Of a stretch of DNA of 64,000 bases, positions 9,438 to 18,014 are shown piece after piece (position 1 is the first letter of the stretch; the number at the start of each line of letters is the position of its first letter). This stretch comes from JABWBD01 sp040768665 (lineage in GTDB: Bacteria > Planctomycetota > Planctomycetia > Pirellulales > Thermoguttaceae): positions 72,106 to 136,105 of the forward strand of contig JAXGMN010000037.1 of assembly GCA_040768665.1 (NCBI GenBank). The letters run 5' to 3'. The position numbers and the translations under genes are program-made. Under the pieces are notes generated by a model. The model saw only the letters and a program-made list of their open reading frames with translations, made no database searches and was not told the DNA's origin.

Positions 9438-10156
9438 CCGCGCTGATACCGCGCAGGATCTTGAAGGGCGAGCTCCGCGAATCCTTTCAACCGCAACCGG
9501 CACGCGTCGCAACGGCCGCAAGCCTCGCCGGCCGGAGACGGGTCGTAGCAAGTGCTTGTCATTGCGTAATCGACACCAAGGTCCAAGCCCTTGCGGATGA
9601 TGTCTGCTTTGGTCATGCGGATCAGTGGAGTATGGATCCGCAGATGCTGACGACCTTCCACCCCGGCCCTGGTGGCCAGGTTCGCCATGCGCTCGTACGC
9701 CTCGATGTATTCGGGACGGCAGTCGGGGTAGCCGCTGTAATCGACCGAGTTGACTCCGATGAAAATATCGCCCGCCTCAAGAACCTCCGCCCAGGCCAGA
9801 GCGAACGAGAGAAAGATCGTGTTGCGGGCCGGGACATAGGTAACCGGAATGCCCGAAGACATTTCTTCGGTCGGGCGATCCTTGGGTACCTCCAGGTCGC
9901 CGGTCAGCGCCGATCCACCGAAGCACCGCAGATCGATATCCACCACGAGGTGTTGCGATACCTGGAAACGGTCGACGATCCCGCGGGCCGCCACGATCTC
10001 GTGCTGATGGCGCTGGCCGTATCGGAACGTGAGCGCATGGACGTCAAAGCCCTCGGCCTTCGCGATTGCAAGGGTCGTCGTGGAGTCCAATCCGCCGCTC
10101 AGCAGGCAGACAGCCCGCGGGCTTCGCGGCAGCGTTTCGGATGCTTCCGCAGTCAA
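9434..10156 (-). CDS. queC: 7-cyano-7-deazaguanine synthase QueC
   Basis: QueC converts 7-carboxy-7-deazaguanine to preQ0 with ATP and ammonia, the last shared step of queuosine and deazapurine synthesis in the cytosol. The 240-residue product has the PP-loop SGGLDST at residues 19-25 near the start. The C-terminal zinc site is visible in CYDPSPAGEACGRCDACRLR, with four cysteines in the spacing expected for the family. Length is typical (about 220-240). It converges on the small membrane gene, overlapping it by 4 bases at the 3' ends. No other que gene (queD, queE, folE) is in the window. Family membership is clear. Confidence 0.96.
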   Translation of the reverse strand: MTAEASETLPRSPRAVCLLSGGLDSTTTLAIAKAEGFDVHALTFRYGQRHQHEIVAARGIVDRFQVSQHLVVDIDLRCFGGSALTGDLEVPKDRPTEEMSSGIPVTYVPARNTIFLSFALAWAEVLEAGDIFIGVNSVDYSGYPDCRPEYIEAYERMANLATRAGVEGRQHLRIHTPLIRMTKADIIRKGLDLGVDYAMTSTCYDPSPAGEACGRCDACRLRLKGFAELALQDPARYQRG

Positions 10157-10870
10157 GAGAGCCTCAACAATCCCGGTCCCCCGGCATGAAAAGACAAGTG
10201 GCTACCTGCGCGGTGCTTTGCCGACGATCTCGAACGGCATGGCAGGCACCGCTTACCCGAGGGGAATCCGACCGGCTAATCGAAACATTCCGGCCGGGTA
10301 GCAATACCCGATATGGCCATCTCCGGGCTTGGACCAACGCAACGAAGAGGAGCAGTACCCCAGGAATGGGTTGCCTTAATACGCTACTCATGATGGGGTC
10401 TCCGAATGTGACCGCGAGAAGAGTGCTGCTTCTCGTCTACCACATTCTGTGGCGTCCGGCAATGGCTGGCGCGCGGCCGCGTAGGGCAAGTCTTCTGGAG
10501 CGTAACGATCCACGGGACGAGCCCGTGGCATTTTTGGCATGGGAACTTTTTCAGCTAAGCTTCGCTGGACCTGCTGAGAGCTGAGAGCCTGTCCCAAAAC
10601 CTCGCGAGAAGAAGGGGACAGGCACATTTTGCTCCGAAGACTCCGCAAAATGAGCCAGTCCCCGACGGTTTTGGGACAGGCTCTGACAGAAACCGCTGGG
10701 GCGCGCCTCACAATCGCTCTACCCCTGGTGGGAGGGCGGTTGTCAGACCGGTGTTTTCCTTGAAAACTTTCGGGGCCTTGGATTCCGGCGATGGGAAGAT
10801 GCCAGCAAGGACGCTATGATGGGGGCGCCACTGGGTCGAAACTTTTTTTCCCCTTCAAGGAGCCGGCACG
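10157..10870. other. Gene-free stretch, 714 bp, with repeat copy B
   Basis: No supported gene. It holds the 101-bp palindrome at 10584-10684 and a looser hairpin at 10710-10743 (ACAATCGC facing GCGGTTGT). The promoters of queC (minus) and of the aldo/keto reductase unit (plus) should lie here, but I see no strong consensus boxes. AAGGAG at 10855-10860 is the ribosome site of the downstream gene. Confidence 0.5.
10584..10684. repeat. 101-bp palindromic element, copy B
   Basis: AGAGCCTGTCCCAAAACC at the left end pairs with GGTTTTGGGACAGGCTCT at the right end. The core has GGGGACAGGC, CATTTTGC, GCAAAATG and GCCAGTCCCC, so the element can fold into one long hairpin. It has the same length as copy A and about 90 percent of the same bases by eye. 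It lies between genes. Confidence 0.85.
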
Positions 10871-11926
10871 ATGTCTTCCCTGGACCCGACTCGTCGTGAC
10901 TTCCTCAAAGCCGCTTCCGCGGCAGCCGCCTCGGGCTCGATGGCGGCGACGACTGCGGCCGAATCGACGGATGCTGCCAAGATCCTCAACTACCATCCCA
11001 AGATGCATTACCGGCGCCTGGGCAAGACGGAATTCATGATTTCGGAAATTGCCCTGGGCGGTCATGGCGGACGTTCCGTGGAGGATCGGGTTCCGGTGCT
11101 CGAAAAGGCCGTCGAACTGGGGATGAATTACGTCGACAACAACATTGCCACGGAATGCGACATGTACGGCGAGGCCATGTCGCGGACCTCCGGGGCCAAG
11201 CGCGACAAATGGTTCATCGGCTTCGCTTCGTGGCCGCAGAAGGTTACCGAGGAATACGAGGAGAACCTCACTCCGGAGAAGATGATGCAGTCGATTGAGG
11301 ATCGGCTTCGTTCCTATAAGACCGACATGCTGGACATGTGGCGGCCGGTAGGAGCGACCTGGGGCGAGGGGCAGAAGCAGATGGCGACAATGCTCATGGT
11401 CAGCCACAAGACGCTCGACATGGTCGTCGAAGTGTTCGACAAAGCCAAACAGCAGGGCAAGGTGCGGTTTCTCGGCATCTCGGCGCACAATCCCAAGGTG
11501 TTTCGCCGCGTGCTCAACGAGTACCCGCAGTTCTCCGTGATCATCTTTCCCTACCTGTTCCTCACCAGGGAGTTTGGCGGCGACAGCCTGCTCAAGCTCG
11601 CCCAGGAGAAGGACGTCGGTGTGGTCGGCCTGAAACCCTTTGGGGCGGGCACGACTTTCGGATTGAAGCCTCAGCAACTCAAGCTGGGCAACGTTGACGA
11701 TCGGGGACACGTGCTGGTCAAAGCAATGCTCCAGGAGAAGCGGCTCTCGGCCGTTATCCCGGGTGTCAATATTCCCGGCCAACTCGAGGAAAATATCAAA
11801 GGCTCCTACGAGCGGGATCTGCCCAAGACGGCCAAAGAAGAGCAGACGCTGCGCGAGTGCACTCGAAACTTCTACGCCAACCTGACGCCGCACTACCAGT
11901 GGCTGCGGGAGTGGGAGGTCGTATGA
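10871..11926 (+). CDS. Tat-exported aldo/keto reductase-like protein, 351 aa
   Basis: The N-terminus TRRDFLKAASAAAASGSMA is a twin-arginine signal, so the protein is exported folded. From about residue 45 it follows the aldo/keto reductase barrel: MHYRRLGKTEFMISEIALGG, then VDNN and MYGEAM at the positions of catalytic Asp and Tyr, and late strands VRFLGISAHN and VGVVGLKPFGAG. The usual histidine in the YiDlyqlH strand appears replaced (TDMLDMWRPVGATWG), so ordinary NADPH-dependent catalysis is uncertain. The ribosome site AAGGAG is well placed. The stop overlaps the start of a tetraheme cytochrome c (ATGA), which suggests a periplasmic electron-transfer partner. Many planctomycetes encode such Tat-type AKR paralogs; substrate unknown. 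Confidence 0.85.
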   Translation: MSSLDPTRRDFLKAASAAAASGSMAATTAAESTDAAKILNYHPKMHYRRLGKTEFMISEIALGGHGGRSVEDRVPVLEKAVELGMNYVDNNIATECDMYGEAMSRTSGAKRDKWFIGFASWPQKVTEEYEENLTPEKMMQSIEDRLRSYKTDMLDMWRPVGATWGEGQKQMATMLMVSHKTLDMVVEVFDKAKQQGKVRFLGISAHNPKVFRRVLNEYPQFSVIIFPYLFLTREFGGDSLLKLAQEKDVGVVGLKPFGAGTTFGLKPQQLKLGNVDDRGHVLVKAMLQEKRLSAVIPGVNIPGQLEENIKGSYERDLPKTAKEEQTLRECTRNFYANLTPHYQWLREWEVV

Positions 11927-12417
11927 AGCGGAAGGTTTCGATCGTGGCGGCTTGGCTGGTCCTGGCGGCGCTGGCGGTGGATCTTGCGGGCCCGACTCGG
12001 GCGGAATCCAATCCGCCGCGAGTTTCCGGCGAGAAGGCTCAAGAGGCGGAAGAAGACGACGACTCGGAGGAGTTCATCGATCCGTTGGGGCCGAACGCAG
12101 CCTGCTATGTCTGCCACATGACATTTGTGCAGGAAGAGATGAGCAAGGTCCACAAGGCCGAAAAGACCGGCTGCATCGACTGCCACGGGCTCAGTGCAGC
12201 CCATGCGAATGACGAAGACGTCGGCGCGACTCCTCCCGACGTTGTATACCGGCGGGACCAGGTCGACGCGTCGTGTATGAAGTGCCATGAGACCCACGAC
12301 GCTCCGGCGGTCGACGTGATCGCGCGGTTCGTCCAACGGAAGCTTTCACCGACCACCGCGGCTGTCTGCACGGACTGCCACGGCGAACACCGCATCGCGG
12401 ATGCGGCTGAGCAGTAG
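11923..12417 (+). CDS. Tetraheme c-type cytochrome, exported, 164 aa
   Basis: Starts at ATG 11923 inside the stop of the aldo/keto reductase gene. Residues 1-28 are a Sec signal peptide (VSIVAAWLVLAALAVDLAGPTRA). An acidic linker follows (EAEEDDDSEE). Four CxxCH heme sites are present at residues 61-65, 84-88, 118-122 and 149-153. Extra histidines nearby could be sixth ligands. The size and heme spacing fit small periplasmic multiheme cytochromes of the class III/NapC-NrfH-like superfamily, without a membrane anchor. The tight overlap suggests it passes electrons to or from the exported reductase-like partner, which is an inference. The TAG stop lies in a palindromic repeat (12414-12451). Confidence 0.9.
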   Translation: MKRKVSIVAAWLVLAALAVDLAGPTRAESNPPRVSGEKAQEAEEDDDSEEFIDPLGPNAACYVCHMTFVQEEMSKVHKAEKTGCIDCHGLSAAHANDEDVGATPPDVVYRRDQVDASCMKCHETHDAPAVDVIARFVQRKLSPTTAAVCTDCHGEHRIADAAEQ

Positions 12418-12451
12418 GTCCCGCTCGGCAAGCTCGGAAAGCGGGACCTAC
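12414..12451. repeat. GTAGGTCCCGCT hairpin element, copy 1 (carries a stop codon)
   Basis: GTAGGTCCCGCT (12414-12425) pairs with AGCGGGACCTAC (12440-12451) around a 14-base loop. The TAG of the tetraheme cytochrome gene is part of the left arm. The element lies between convergent genes and may also act as a bidirectional terminator. Confidence 0.8.
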
Positions 12452-12723
12452 ACGCGCCGCCGCTTCCATTCGAGATACCGGGCAACGTCGGGATGCCCGG
12501 CGAGCTTTTCCGCGGTGTTGTAGTGCCGTCCCAACGCTTTCTCGCTGGGCACCAGGTCGTGTACCGCGCGGTGGCATGCCTTGCAGAGATGGAGCCCCAC
12601 ACGCATTTGCTCCGCGGTATATCGCTTCTTGAACCACTTGTTGCTGTGCAGGGTCCGGGGAATCAGGTGGTGAAAATTGTGGGCGGCTTCCGCCTCGCAG
12701 AGTTCGCAGACGATGCGATCCAT
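12448..12723 (-). CDS. HNH-type zinc-finger protein, 91 aa
   Basis: From ATG at 12723 the product is MDRIVCELCE..., with Cys6-x2-Cys9, His18-His19 in NFHHLIPRTL, and Cys47-x2-Cys50-His51 in LHLCKACHRAVHDL. This is the layout of a compact HNH/treble-clef nuclease fold, with a zinc site made by the two CxxC pairs and HH as the catalytic or metal-binding motif. An upstream in-frame start would add 16 residues of unusual composition, so I prefer the ATG. It converges on the cytochrome gene. Such single-domain HNH proteins are common and mostly uncharacterised; nothing nearby points to a phage or restriction system. Confidence 0.75.
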   Translation of the reverse strand: MDRIVCELCEAEAAHNFHHLIPRTLHSNKWFKKRYTAEQMRVGLHLCKACHRAVHDLVPSEKALGRHYNTAEKLAGHPDVARYLEWKRRRV

Positions 12724-12774
12724 TCGTGCTCGACCACAGATTTGCCCAAATGACCCCAGTCCCGCGCGCACGGC

Positions 12775-14307
12775 TCAGCGCCTTTCGTACGCAATGGCAT
12801 ACAGATTCGCCAGCGTGGGCACGTAGAGAACTCCATTGGCCGCCACGGGACTGCCATGGATCGGGTCGCCCATGCCGACTGTACTTAGCAGCCGTTTTTC
12901 CCTTCCCGCGGCGAAAATCCACAGGCTGCCGCGGCGGGTGCCGACATAGACCTTGCCGTCGGCCACCAGGGCGGAGCTCCAAACGTCGCCGTCCAATTCT
13001 TCAGTCCAACAGGCCCGGCCGGTTTCCGCGTCGACGCAGTGCAGCGTCCGCCCACAGTCGCCGACGAAGACCAGTCCTTCGTGCACCGCCGGTGTTGCGC
13101 AACAATGCTTCCTGAGCGGATAAGACCATACCTGGCCGCTGGTGGTGATGTCGCCCGAGCCCGTCACGTCGATGCATTTCAGCCATGCCTCCTCCTTCCC
13201 CCACCAGATATCGCCGCCGACGGTGACATACAGCCGGCTGCCGGCGAGCACCGGCATGCTCTTCACATTGCTGGGGCTTTCGCGGCGATTGCGGAGATAG
13301 CGGTGCACGTCTTCCTTGGGGCCGGCGGGGTCGCAGTCGAACCGCCAGATCCGCTTGAGGGTCTCGACCGTGCCGACCGCCGGCGCGGCGGCCAGGGCCT
13401 CGAACGCGTACACCACGCCATCGCCCCCGCAGAAGAAGACAAGCGGCCGGCCGGCCACCTCGCCCATCGCGGGCGAGGACCAGGTGCTGTGGAAGATCCG
13501 CGGTCCGATCCGCTCGCCATCCCGCGCCATGAGGCAGCCGGTATGCTTGTCGACAACGATCAGGCTGGGACCTTCCGGGGCGCGGATTCGCTTGTGGGTA
13601 TTGTCGACGCCGTTGCCGGTGTTGAGGTAGAGATAGTCGCCGGGGATCAGGATGGAGCTATGGGCCGAATCGTGCGGGTAAATGCCCGCGTCGGCCCACA
13701 TGTCCAGGACCCAGAGAATATCGGCGTCGGGCGCGACAGGTTCAAGCGGATCTTCGCCCGGGAGGACCGCATGCCGGCCTTCGTCGCGATAAGGTCCGTC
13801 GTTGCCGTCCGAGAGCCCCTTGATGTCCAGGCACATCACCTCCGCGCGGTTGCTCACGACATACACCCGGTCGTCCTGGACCGTGGCCGGCGAACAGATC
13901 CCCGCGCGGGGCCAGTCCAAGTAGATGTCGCCCTGCAATTTCGGCACCACCAATTGCCAACAGAGCCGGCCGTCGGCTTCATCGAGACACACCAGCACTC
14001 CACGGTCGCCCTGGTGCCGCGGATCCCGCGGCTCGTCGTTGTTGCACCCGATCAGCACGCGACCGCCGGCGATGACGGGCGTCGAGTAGGACCCGCCCAG
14101 CGGGACCGACCACTTGATATTCCGCCCCGTCTTCGGATCCCACGACTCCGGCAGCCCGGTCTCGGGCGAAACCATGTTCCGAGTATACCGCTCTCCCCAC
14201 TGCGGACGGTCGGCGGCCAGTGCCACCGTCGACACCAGCAGTACTACCATGAGGATCCATCTCCCGGCAACGCGAAGCACCGTGCGTACCGTTCTGCATT
14301 TTCTCAT
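12775..14307 (-). CDS. Secreted PQQ-like beta-propeller protein, 510 aa
   Basis: ATG at 14307 is preceded by an AGGTAG-like ribosome site. The N-terminus is a signal peptide (WILMVVLLVSTVALAA). The mature part has repeated blades of the PQQ/BamB type, seen as STPVIAGGRVLIGCNND, GICSPATVQDDRVYVVSNRA, KSMPVLAGSRLYVTVGGD, CATPAVHEGLVFVGDCGR and GSPVAANGVLYVPT. That gives about seven to eight blades. The family is often called outer membrane protein assembly factor BamB-like, but planctomycete paralogs are numerous and may be scaffold or dehydrogenase-like proteins. It starts 15 bases after the sulfatase stop, so the pair is probably an operon. Confidence 0.85.
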   Translation of the reverse strand: MRKCRTVRTVLRVAGRWILMVVLLVSTVALAADRPQWGERYTRNMVSPETGLPESWDPKTGRNIKWSVPLGGSYSTPVIAGGRVLIGCNNDEPRDPRHQGDRGVLVCLDEADGRLCWQLVVPKLQGDIYLDWPRAGICSPATVQDDRVYVVSNRAEVMCLDIKGLSDGNDGPYRDEGRHAVLPGEDPLEPVAPDADILWVLDMWADAGIYPHDSAHSSILIPGDYLYLNTGNGVDNTHKRIRAPEGPSLIVVDKHTGCLMARDGERIGPRIFHSTWSSPAMGEVAGRPLVFFCGGDGVVYAFEALAAAPAVGTVETLKRIWRFDCDPAGPKEDVHRYLRNRRESPSNVKSMPVLAGSRLYVTVGGDIWWGKEEAWLKCIDVTGSGDITTSGQVWSYPLRKHCCATPAVHEGLVFVGDCGRTLHCVDAETGRACWTEELDGDVWSSALVADGKVYVGTRRGSLWIFAAGREKRLLSTVGMGDPIHGSPVAANGVLYVPTLANLYAIAYERR

Positions 14308-14321
14308 TAGACTACCTGCAA

Positions 14322-15833
14322 TCAATCCACCGGCCTGGCCGCCTCGGGGCCGGCATCCAGTCGGGCGGTCAGTTCCACCAGAGCCGTTCGGTATTCGGGC
14401 CGGTCTGCAACATTGACGTTCTCACCCGGGTCCATCTCGTGGTCGAACAGTTCGAATACGCCGGTGCTGGGAAACTGCCAGCGGGTCGGTTCCGAGACGG
14501 CCTTCTCGTAGCGCGTCAGCCGATAGCGATCCGTACGCATCGTACGGGAGCCGATCCAGACGCTGAAAGCCGCTTTCTTCCAGGGTCGAAGGGGGTTACG
14601 CAACAGCGGCACGAAACTCGTCCCGTCCAGGTGGCTTGGAATCGGCAGTCCGGCCAGTTCGCATAACGAGGGATAGACGTCCACCATTTCCGAGAGTGCG
14701 GCGGTCGTTTCCCCTTTCGTTATCCCGGGCACCGATGCCAACAAGGCAATTCGGGTGGAGATTTCGTAGTTGGTGTTCTTCGACCACCAGGTGTGCTCGC
14801 CGAGGTTCCAGCCGTGGTCTCCCCATAGCACAATGGCAGTGTTCTCTCGCAGCCCCAACCGCTCCAGTTCGTCCAATACCCTGCCAAGTTGTGCGTCAAT
14901 AAAACTGACGCATGCGTAGTATCCGTGAATAAGCTGTCGCGCCTTATCGTCGCTGACGGGGCCGCTCTTGGGGATGTCGCCGTACCGTCGCAGTTCGTCC
15001 CAGTCGGTGTTGCCGATCCCATCCTTGACCGGGCAGGGGTTGTCGGCAAGGTCCAGTTCGTTTCGCCGGTAGAGGTCCCAATACTTCTTCGGCGCCGTGT
15101 GGGGCAAATGCGGCCGGTAGTAGCCCGCCGCCAGGAAGAACGGCTTTCCTGTTCGGCGGTGTTCCCGCAATTCCCCGATTACCGCGGAGGTGATCTTGCC
15201 GTCGGGATAGTCGTCGTCCGGGCGGTCGACAATTTCGTAGCAATCGGGTCGGGGAAGGTCCTTCGCGCGATCGATCCGCTTGAAGTAGTTGGGCAGCACA
15301 TCCAGGCTTTTTGCCGTGTGGTAGCCGGACGCGTAACCGTTGCACATATCGCCTTCCTGGAAGGTGATCGTGTACCGCTTCGTCCAGCCCGCCTCATCGT
15401 CGTCGTTGAAATGGTAGACTTTGCCGATCGAAATCGTGTCGTACCCATGCTGCTTGAAGTACTGCGGCAACGAATCGGCTCCGGGCGGCAGATGGCCGGT
15501 GAGCTTACCGCTGCGATTGAGCTTCTCCGGCCGAATGCCCGACAGCAGACTCACCCGCGACGGCATGCACACGCTGATCTGCGCATACGCCCGGTCAAAC
15601 ACCAGCCCGGAGGCCGCCAACCGGTCGAAATTCGGCGTAACCACCTTGCCGTTTCCGTAGCACCCCAACTCCGGGCGGAGATCGTCGACGGCGATCACGA
15701 GCACGTTCGGCTTCGCTGTCTTGCTCCAACCTGCACCCAATGCCTCGGCCGCAACCGCCGGCCAGCAGCAGTTTGCCGCGACCACCATGCCGACGAGCCA
15801 GCCGGCCAGGCGACGCTTTCTTGAATGGCTCAT
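14322..15833 (-). CDS. Secreted sulfatase, iduronate-2-sulfatase-like, 503 aa
   Basis: Starts at ATG 15833 with GGAGGA about 9 bases upstream; a longer frame to 15917 has no good start. Residues 1-30 are a signal peptide. The type I sulfatase signature is complete: metal-binding AVDDLRPELGCYGN with Asp50-Asp51, the formylglycine site Cys89 in CMPSR, and GDHGWNLGEH late in the domain. The DDLRPELGCYG and RPHLPHTAPKKYWDLY phrases place it near iduronate-2-sulfatases. Such enzymes release sulfate from sulfated polysaccharides after Cys89 is oxidised to formylglycine. It precedes the beta-propeller gene in one operon. No sulfatase-maturing enzyme is adjacent; the SUMF1-type lipoprotein at 57.4 kb is a distant candidate only. 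Confidence 0.93.
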   Translation of the reverse strand: MSHSRKRRLAGWLVGMVVAANCCWPAVAAEALGAGWSKTAKPNVLVIAVDDLRPELGCYGNGKVVTPNFDRLAASGLVFDRAYAQISVCMPSRVSLLSGIRPEKLNRSGKLTGHLPPGADSLPQYFKQHGYDTISIGKVYHFNDDDEAGWTKRYTITFQEGDMCNGYASGYHTAKSLDVLPNYFKRIDRAKDLPRPDCYEIVDRPDDDYPDGKITSAVIGELREHRRTGKPFFLAAGYYRPHLPHTAPKKYWDLYRRNELDLADNPCPVKDGIGNTDWDELRRYGDIPKSGPVSDDKARQLIHGYYACVSFIDAQLGRVLDELERLGLRENTAIVLWGDHGWNLGEHTWWSKNTNYEISTRIALLASVPGITKGETTAALSEMVDVYPSLCELAGLPIPSHLDGTSFVPLLRNPLRPWKKAAFSVWIGSRTMRTDRYRLTRYEKAVSEPTRWQFPSTGVFELFDHEMDPGENVNVADRPEYRTALVELTARLDAGPEAARPVD

Positions 15834-15883
15834 GACCAGATATCCTCCCGGGGTTACCTGCCCCTTGCATCTGGAAAATGATC

Positions 15884-15915
15884 GGTAGGCTTGCCGAGCG
15901 GGAGCTTGGCCTACC
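15884..15915. repeat. GTAGGC hairpin related to the GTAGGTCCCGC family
   Basis: GGTAGGC pairs with GCCTACC around an 18-base loop that contains TTGCCGAGCGGGA, the loop sequence of the GTAGGTCCCGC family. It sits between the end of the retropepsin gene and the start of the sulfatase gene on the minus strand, where it may act as a terminator or processing hairpin. Confidence 0.55.
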
Positions 15916-15951
15916 AATCCTACATGGCATGCGGAGCCCTTCCGCCTCGTC

Positions 15952-17028
15952 TCACTTTCGGCCGCTCCGCGATCGGCCAGCCGCCTCCGAGTCGTCGACC
16001 TTTGCCAATCTCAGTTGTCCGTCGAGGTTGTCGATCTTGAACGTGAAATGTTTGAAAAAACTGAGCCCCAGCAGTGGGGCTGCTTCGCCCAGTTCCGGCG
16101 GCATGACAGCGCATTCCACATTCTCCACCGTGAATCGGCCCACGCGGACGGTGTCGGCGATGACCAGCTTCCCGTCCACCACGCGGCCGTCGGCCATCTG
16201 AAGTTGAATCGTTTCATCGTCTTCGCCCGGCTTCAGCCCGACCTTCTCCGCCGTCCCCCAGGGCAAGGCAACGATCGATGCGCCGGTGTCGATGGCCATC
16301 TCCGTCGTCTCTTTGCCGTTGAACGTCACGTTCAGGTTCCAAAGGCCCCCCGCACCGCGACGGAGACTGATCGAATCGGAGAGAACCGATTCCTCGAGCC
16401 TGGACAGCCGTCGGGCGTTGCTCAGGAAACTGGAGCTCGGCCCCAAGGAGTACGTCCGGTCGCTGCCGGAGTTGTACTGGCCGACGGCCTGCGTGACGGC
16501 CGGGTCCGCGGAGAGCTTCTCGTATTTCGTCAACACCTCGTCATGGAGATTCCGCGCCTGGAGGAGGTGCTCGATATACTGCTCGGTCAGCCGTCCCACC
16601 TCGCTCAGAGCCGATCTTAGCGCATTTTCCTCCTGTTTCGATTCGTGCAACAAGACGACGCGGTCGCCCAGTTCATTCAGCGTCATCACGATCCGGTTAT
16701 GCGCGTCGATCGTCTTCGCGCCGGGCAACTGCGCGCGGAGCTCGCGACGCTTCTGGAGATAGCTGACCATCAGCTTCCGCTTATCCTCGACCTTCTTCTT
16801 CAAGCCTTCGGCCCTCTTCTGGGCGTCGAAAAGGTCGCGCCGGATCGCGTCCGCATCGCGAACCTGCTTACTGAATTCGGCCTCTTCCGGCACGGCGAAG
16901 CTGTTGCTGAGTTTGCGAAGCCCCCGGGATTCGAGGACCGACTCCGCATCGGATCCGTCCGCTGAAGCGGCGGCAGATGGCAGCGTCGTAGCGAGAGTTG
17001 CAGCGAACAAGAAGCAACGGTAAAGCAT
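15952..17028 (-). CDS. Secreted coiled-coil protein with retropepsin-like aspartic protease domain, 358 aa
   Basis: Residues 1-23 are a signal peptide. Residues about 50-175 are charged and helical with heptad-like patterns (DAQKRAEGLKKKVEDKRKL), a likely coiled coil. From residue 230 the sequence is a single-lobe aspartic protease of clan AA: LNVTFNGKETTEMAIDTGAS with Asp247-Thr-Gly, then VRVGRFTVENVECAVMP and APLLGLSFFKHF, which is the second conserved block of the gag-asp_proteas/TIGR02281 group. Retropepsins work as dimers, and the coiled coil could bring two copies together (inference). Neighbours give no substrate clue. Bacterial members are periplasmic or inner-membrane proteases of unknown target. 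Confidence 0.82.
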   Translation of the reverse strand: MLYRCFLFAATLATTLPSAAASADGSDAESVLESRGLRKLSNSFAVPEEAEFSKQVRDADAIRRDLFDAQKRAEGLKKKVEDKRKLMVSYLQKRRELRAQLPGAKTIDAHNRIVMTLNELGDRVVLLHESKQEENALRSALSEVGRLTEQYIEHLLQARNLHDEVLTKYEKLSADPAVTQAVGQYNSGSDRTYSLGPSSSFLSNARRLSRLEESVLSDSISLRRGAGGLWNLNVTFNGKETTEMAIDTGASIVALPWGTAEKVGLKPGEDDETIQLQMADGRVVDGKLVIADTVRVGRFTVENVECAVMPPELGEAAPLLGLSFFKHFTFKIDNLDGQLRLAKVDDSEAAGRSRSGRK

Positions 17029-17237
17029 TCCCCATCCTCAGAAGAGTTGTCATGCCCAGCGGCCGAGCGACGCAATTGGCGGCTCCGGCTGGCCCGCCGT
17101 CCGCTTCCCCAATTATCATAGCGCATTCCTCCGTAGAGGGTCAACAGTCGGCCGCCAATAGCGTAAACTGGGAAGCATAGATCGCTCGAAGGCGATCATG
17201 AAAGGGCCCTCCCCGCGGCCGGAGGTAGAACTCAGAA

Positions 17238-18014
17238 GTGGTCGATCTTTCCAAAGACGAATGGGAACGCTACGCCCGGCAGATCGGTCCGGGGGTACTC
17301 AGTCGCGAGGGCCAGCGGCGGCTGAAGCAATCCGCCGCCCTGGTTACGCGTACCGGCGGCATGGGCGGACCGGCAGCACTGGCCTTGGTGATGGCGGGCA
17401 TCGGCCGGGTGCTGATTGCCCACGGCGGCGAACTGATTTCTCCCGACCTCAACCGGCAGGTCCTCGGTTCGGAAGACGCTCTGGGCAAGTCGCGCGCCCC
17501 GGAATTCGCCGAGTACTTGCGGTCCATGAACCGGTTTGTCCGCGTCGAGGCAATCGACCGCGAACCCGACGATCAAGAAGCACGGCAACTTGCCGGCGAG
17601 GTTGATATTATCCTCTCATGCCCCCCCACTTTTCGGGAGCGACTGCGGCTCAATCTTGCCGCCGTCGCGGCAGGAAAACCGCTGATTGATGCGGCCCAGT
17701 GGGGGCTCTCGGGTACGCTGATCGTCGTCGCTCCCGGGCGGACCGCATGCCTCCGCTGCGTCTATCCCGAGGACCCGCAGTTTGAGGAGCTGTTTCCGGT
17801 GGTCGGCGCCATTTCTTCGGCGGTCGGATCGCTCGCCGCGCTGGAGGCAATCAAGATTCTCTCGGGGACGGGAACTCCGCAATACGGTCAGTTGTGGATG
17901 ATCGACGGCTACCACGGCCGGTCGTCCACGGTAGCCCTGCAGCGGAACCCGGAGTGTCCCTGCTGCGGCGAGAAGGCAATCGCTGAATTGAGTCATAAGG
18001 ATTCGTGCCGATGA
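17238..18014 (+). CDS. ThiF/MoeB-like E1 adenylyltransferase, 258 aa
   Basis: GTG start with GGAGG about 12 bases upstream. The protein begins ERYARQIGPGVLSREGQRRLKQ, as in MoeB/ThiF enzymes. The nucleotide loop is GGMGGPAALALVMAGIG, and DLNRQVL marks the family arginine. Two zinc CxxC pairs are present: TACLRCVYP and ECPCCGE. The usual cysteine near the GxxGxxxG segment (here FPVVGAISSAVGSLAALEAIK) is absent, as tolerated in MoeB-type enzymes that only adenylate. It activates the C-terminal Gly of a MoaD/ThiS carrier with ATP. The next gene is exactly such a carrier, overlapping by ATGA, and ModABC follows. So molybdopterin synthase activation is the most likely role; thiamine or other sulfur transfer cannot be excluded. 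Confidence 0.88.
   Translation: MVDLSKDEWERYARQIGPGVLSREGQRRLKQSAALVTRTGGMGGPAALALVMAGIGRVLIAHGGELISPDLNRQVLGSEDALGKSRAPEFAEYLRSMNRFVRVEAIDREPDDQEARQLAGEVDIILSCPPTFRERLRLNLAAVAAGKPLIDAAQWGLSGTLIVVAPGRTACLRCVYPEDPQFEELFPVVGAISSAVGSLAALEAIKILSGTGTPQYGQLWMIDGYHGRSSTVALQRNPECPCCGEKAIAELSHKDSCR

Noticed and set aside
10157..10583. preQ1 riboswitch or small gene near queC
   Set aside because: No H-type pseudoknot-like sequence was recognised, and open frames here have no ribosome site or family pattern.
13039..14310. 423-codon plus-strand frame opposite the beta-propeller gene
   Set aside because: No recognisable motif, whereas the minus strand has clear propeller blades and a signal peptide.
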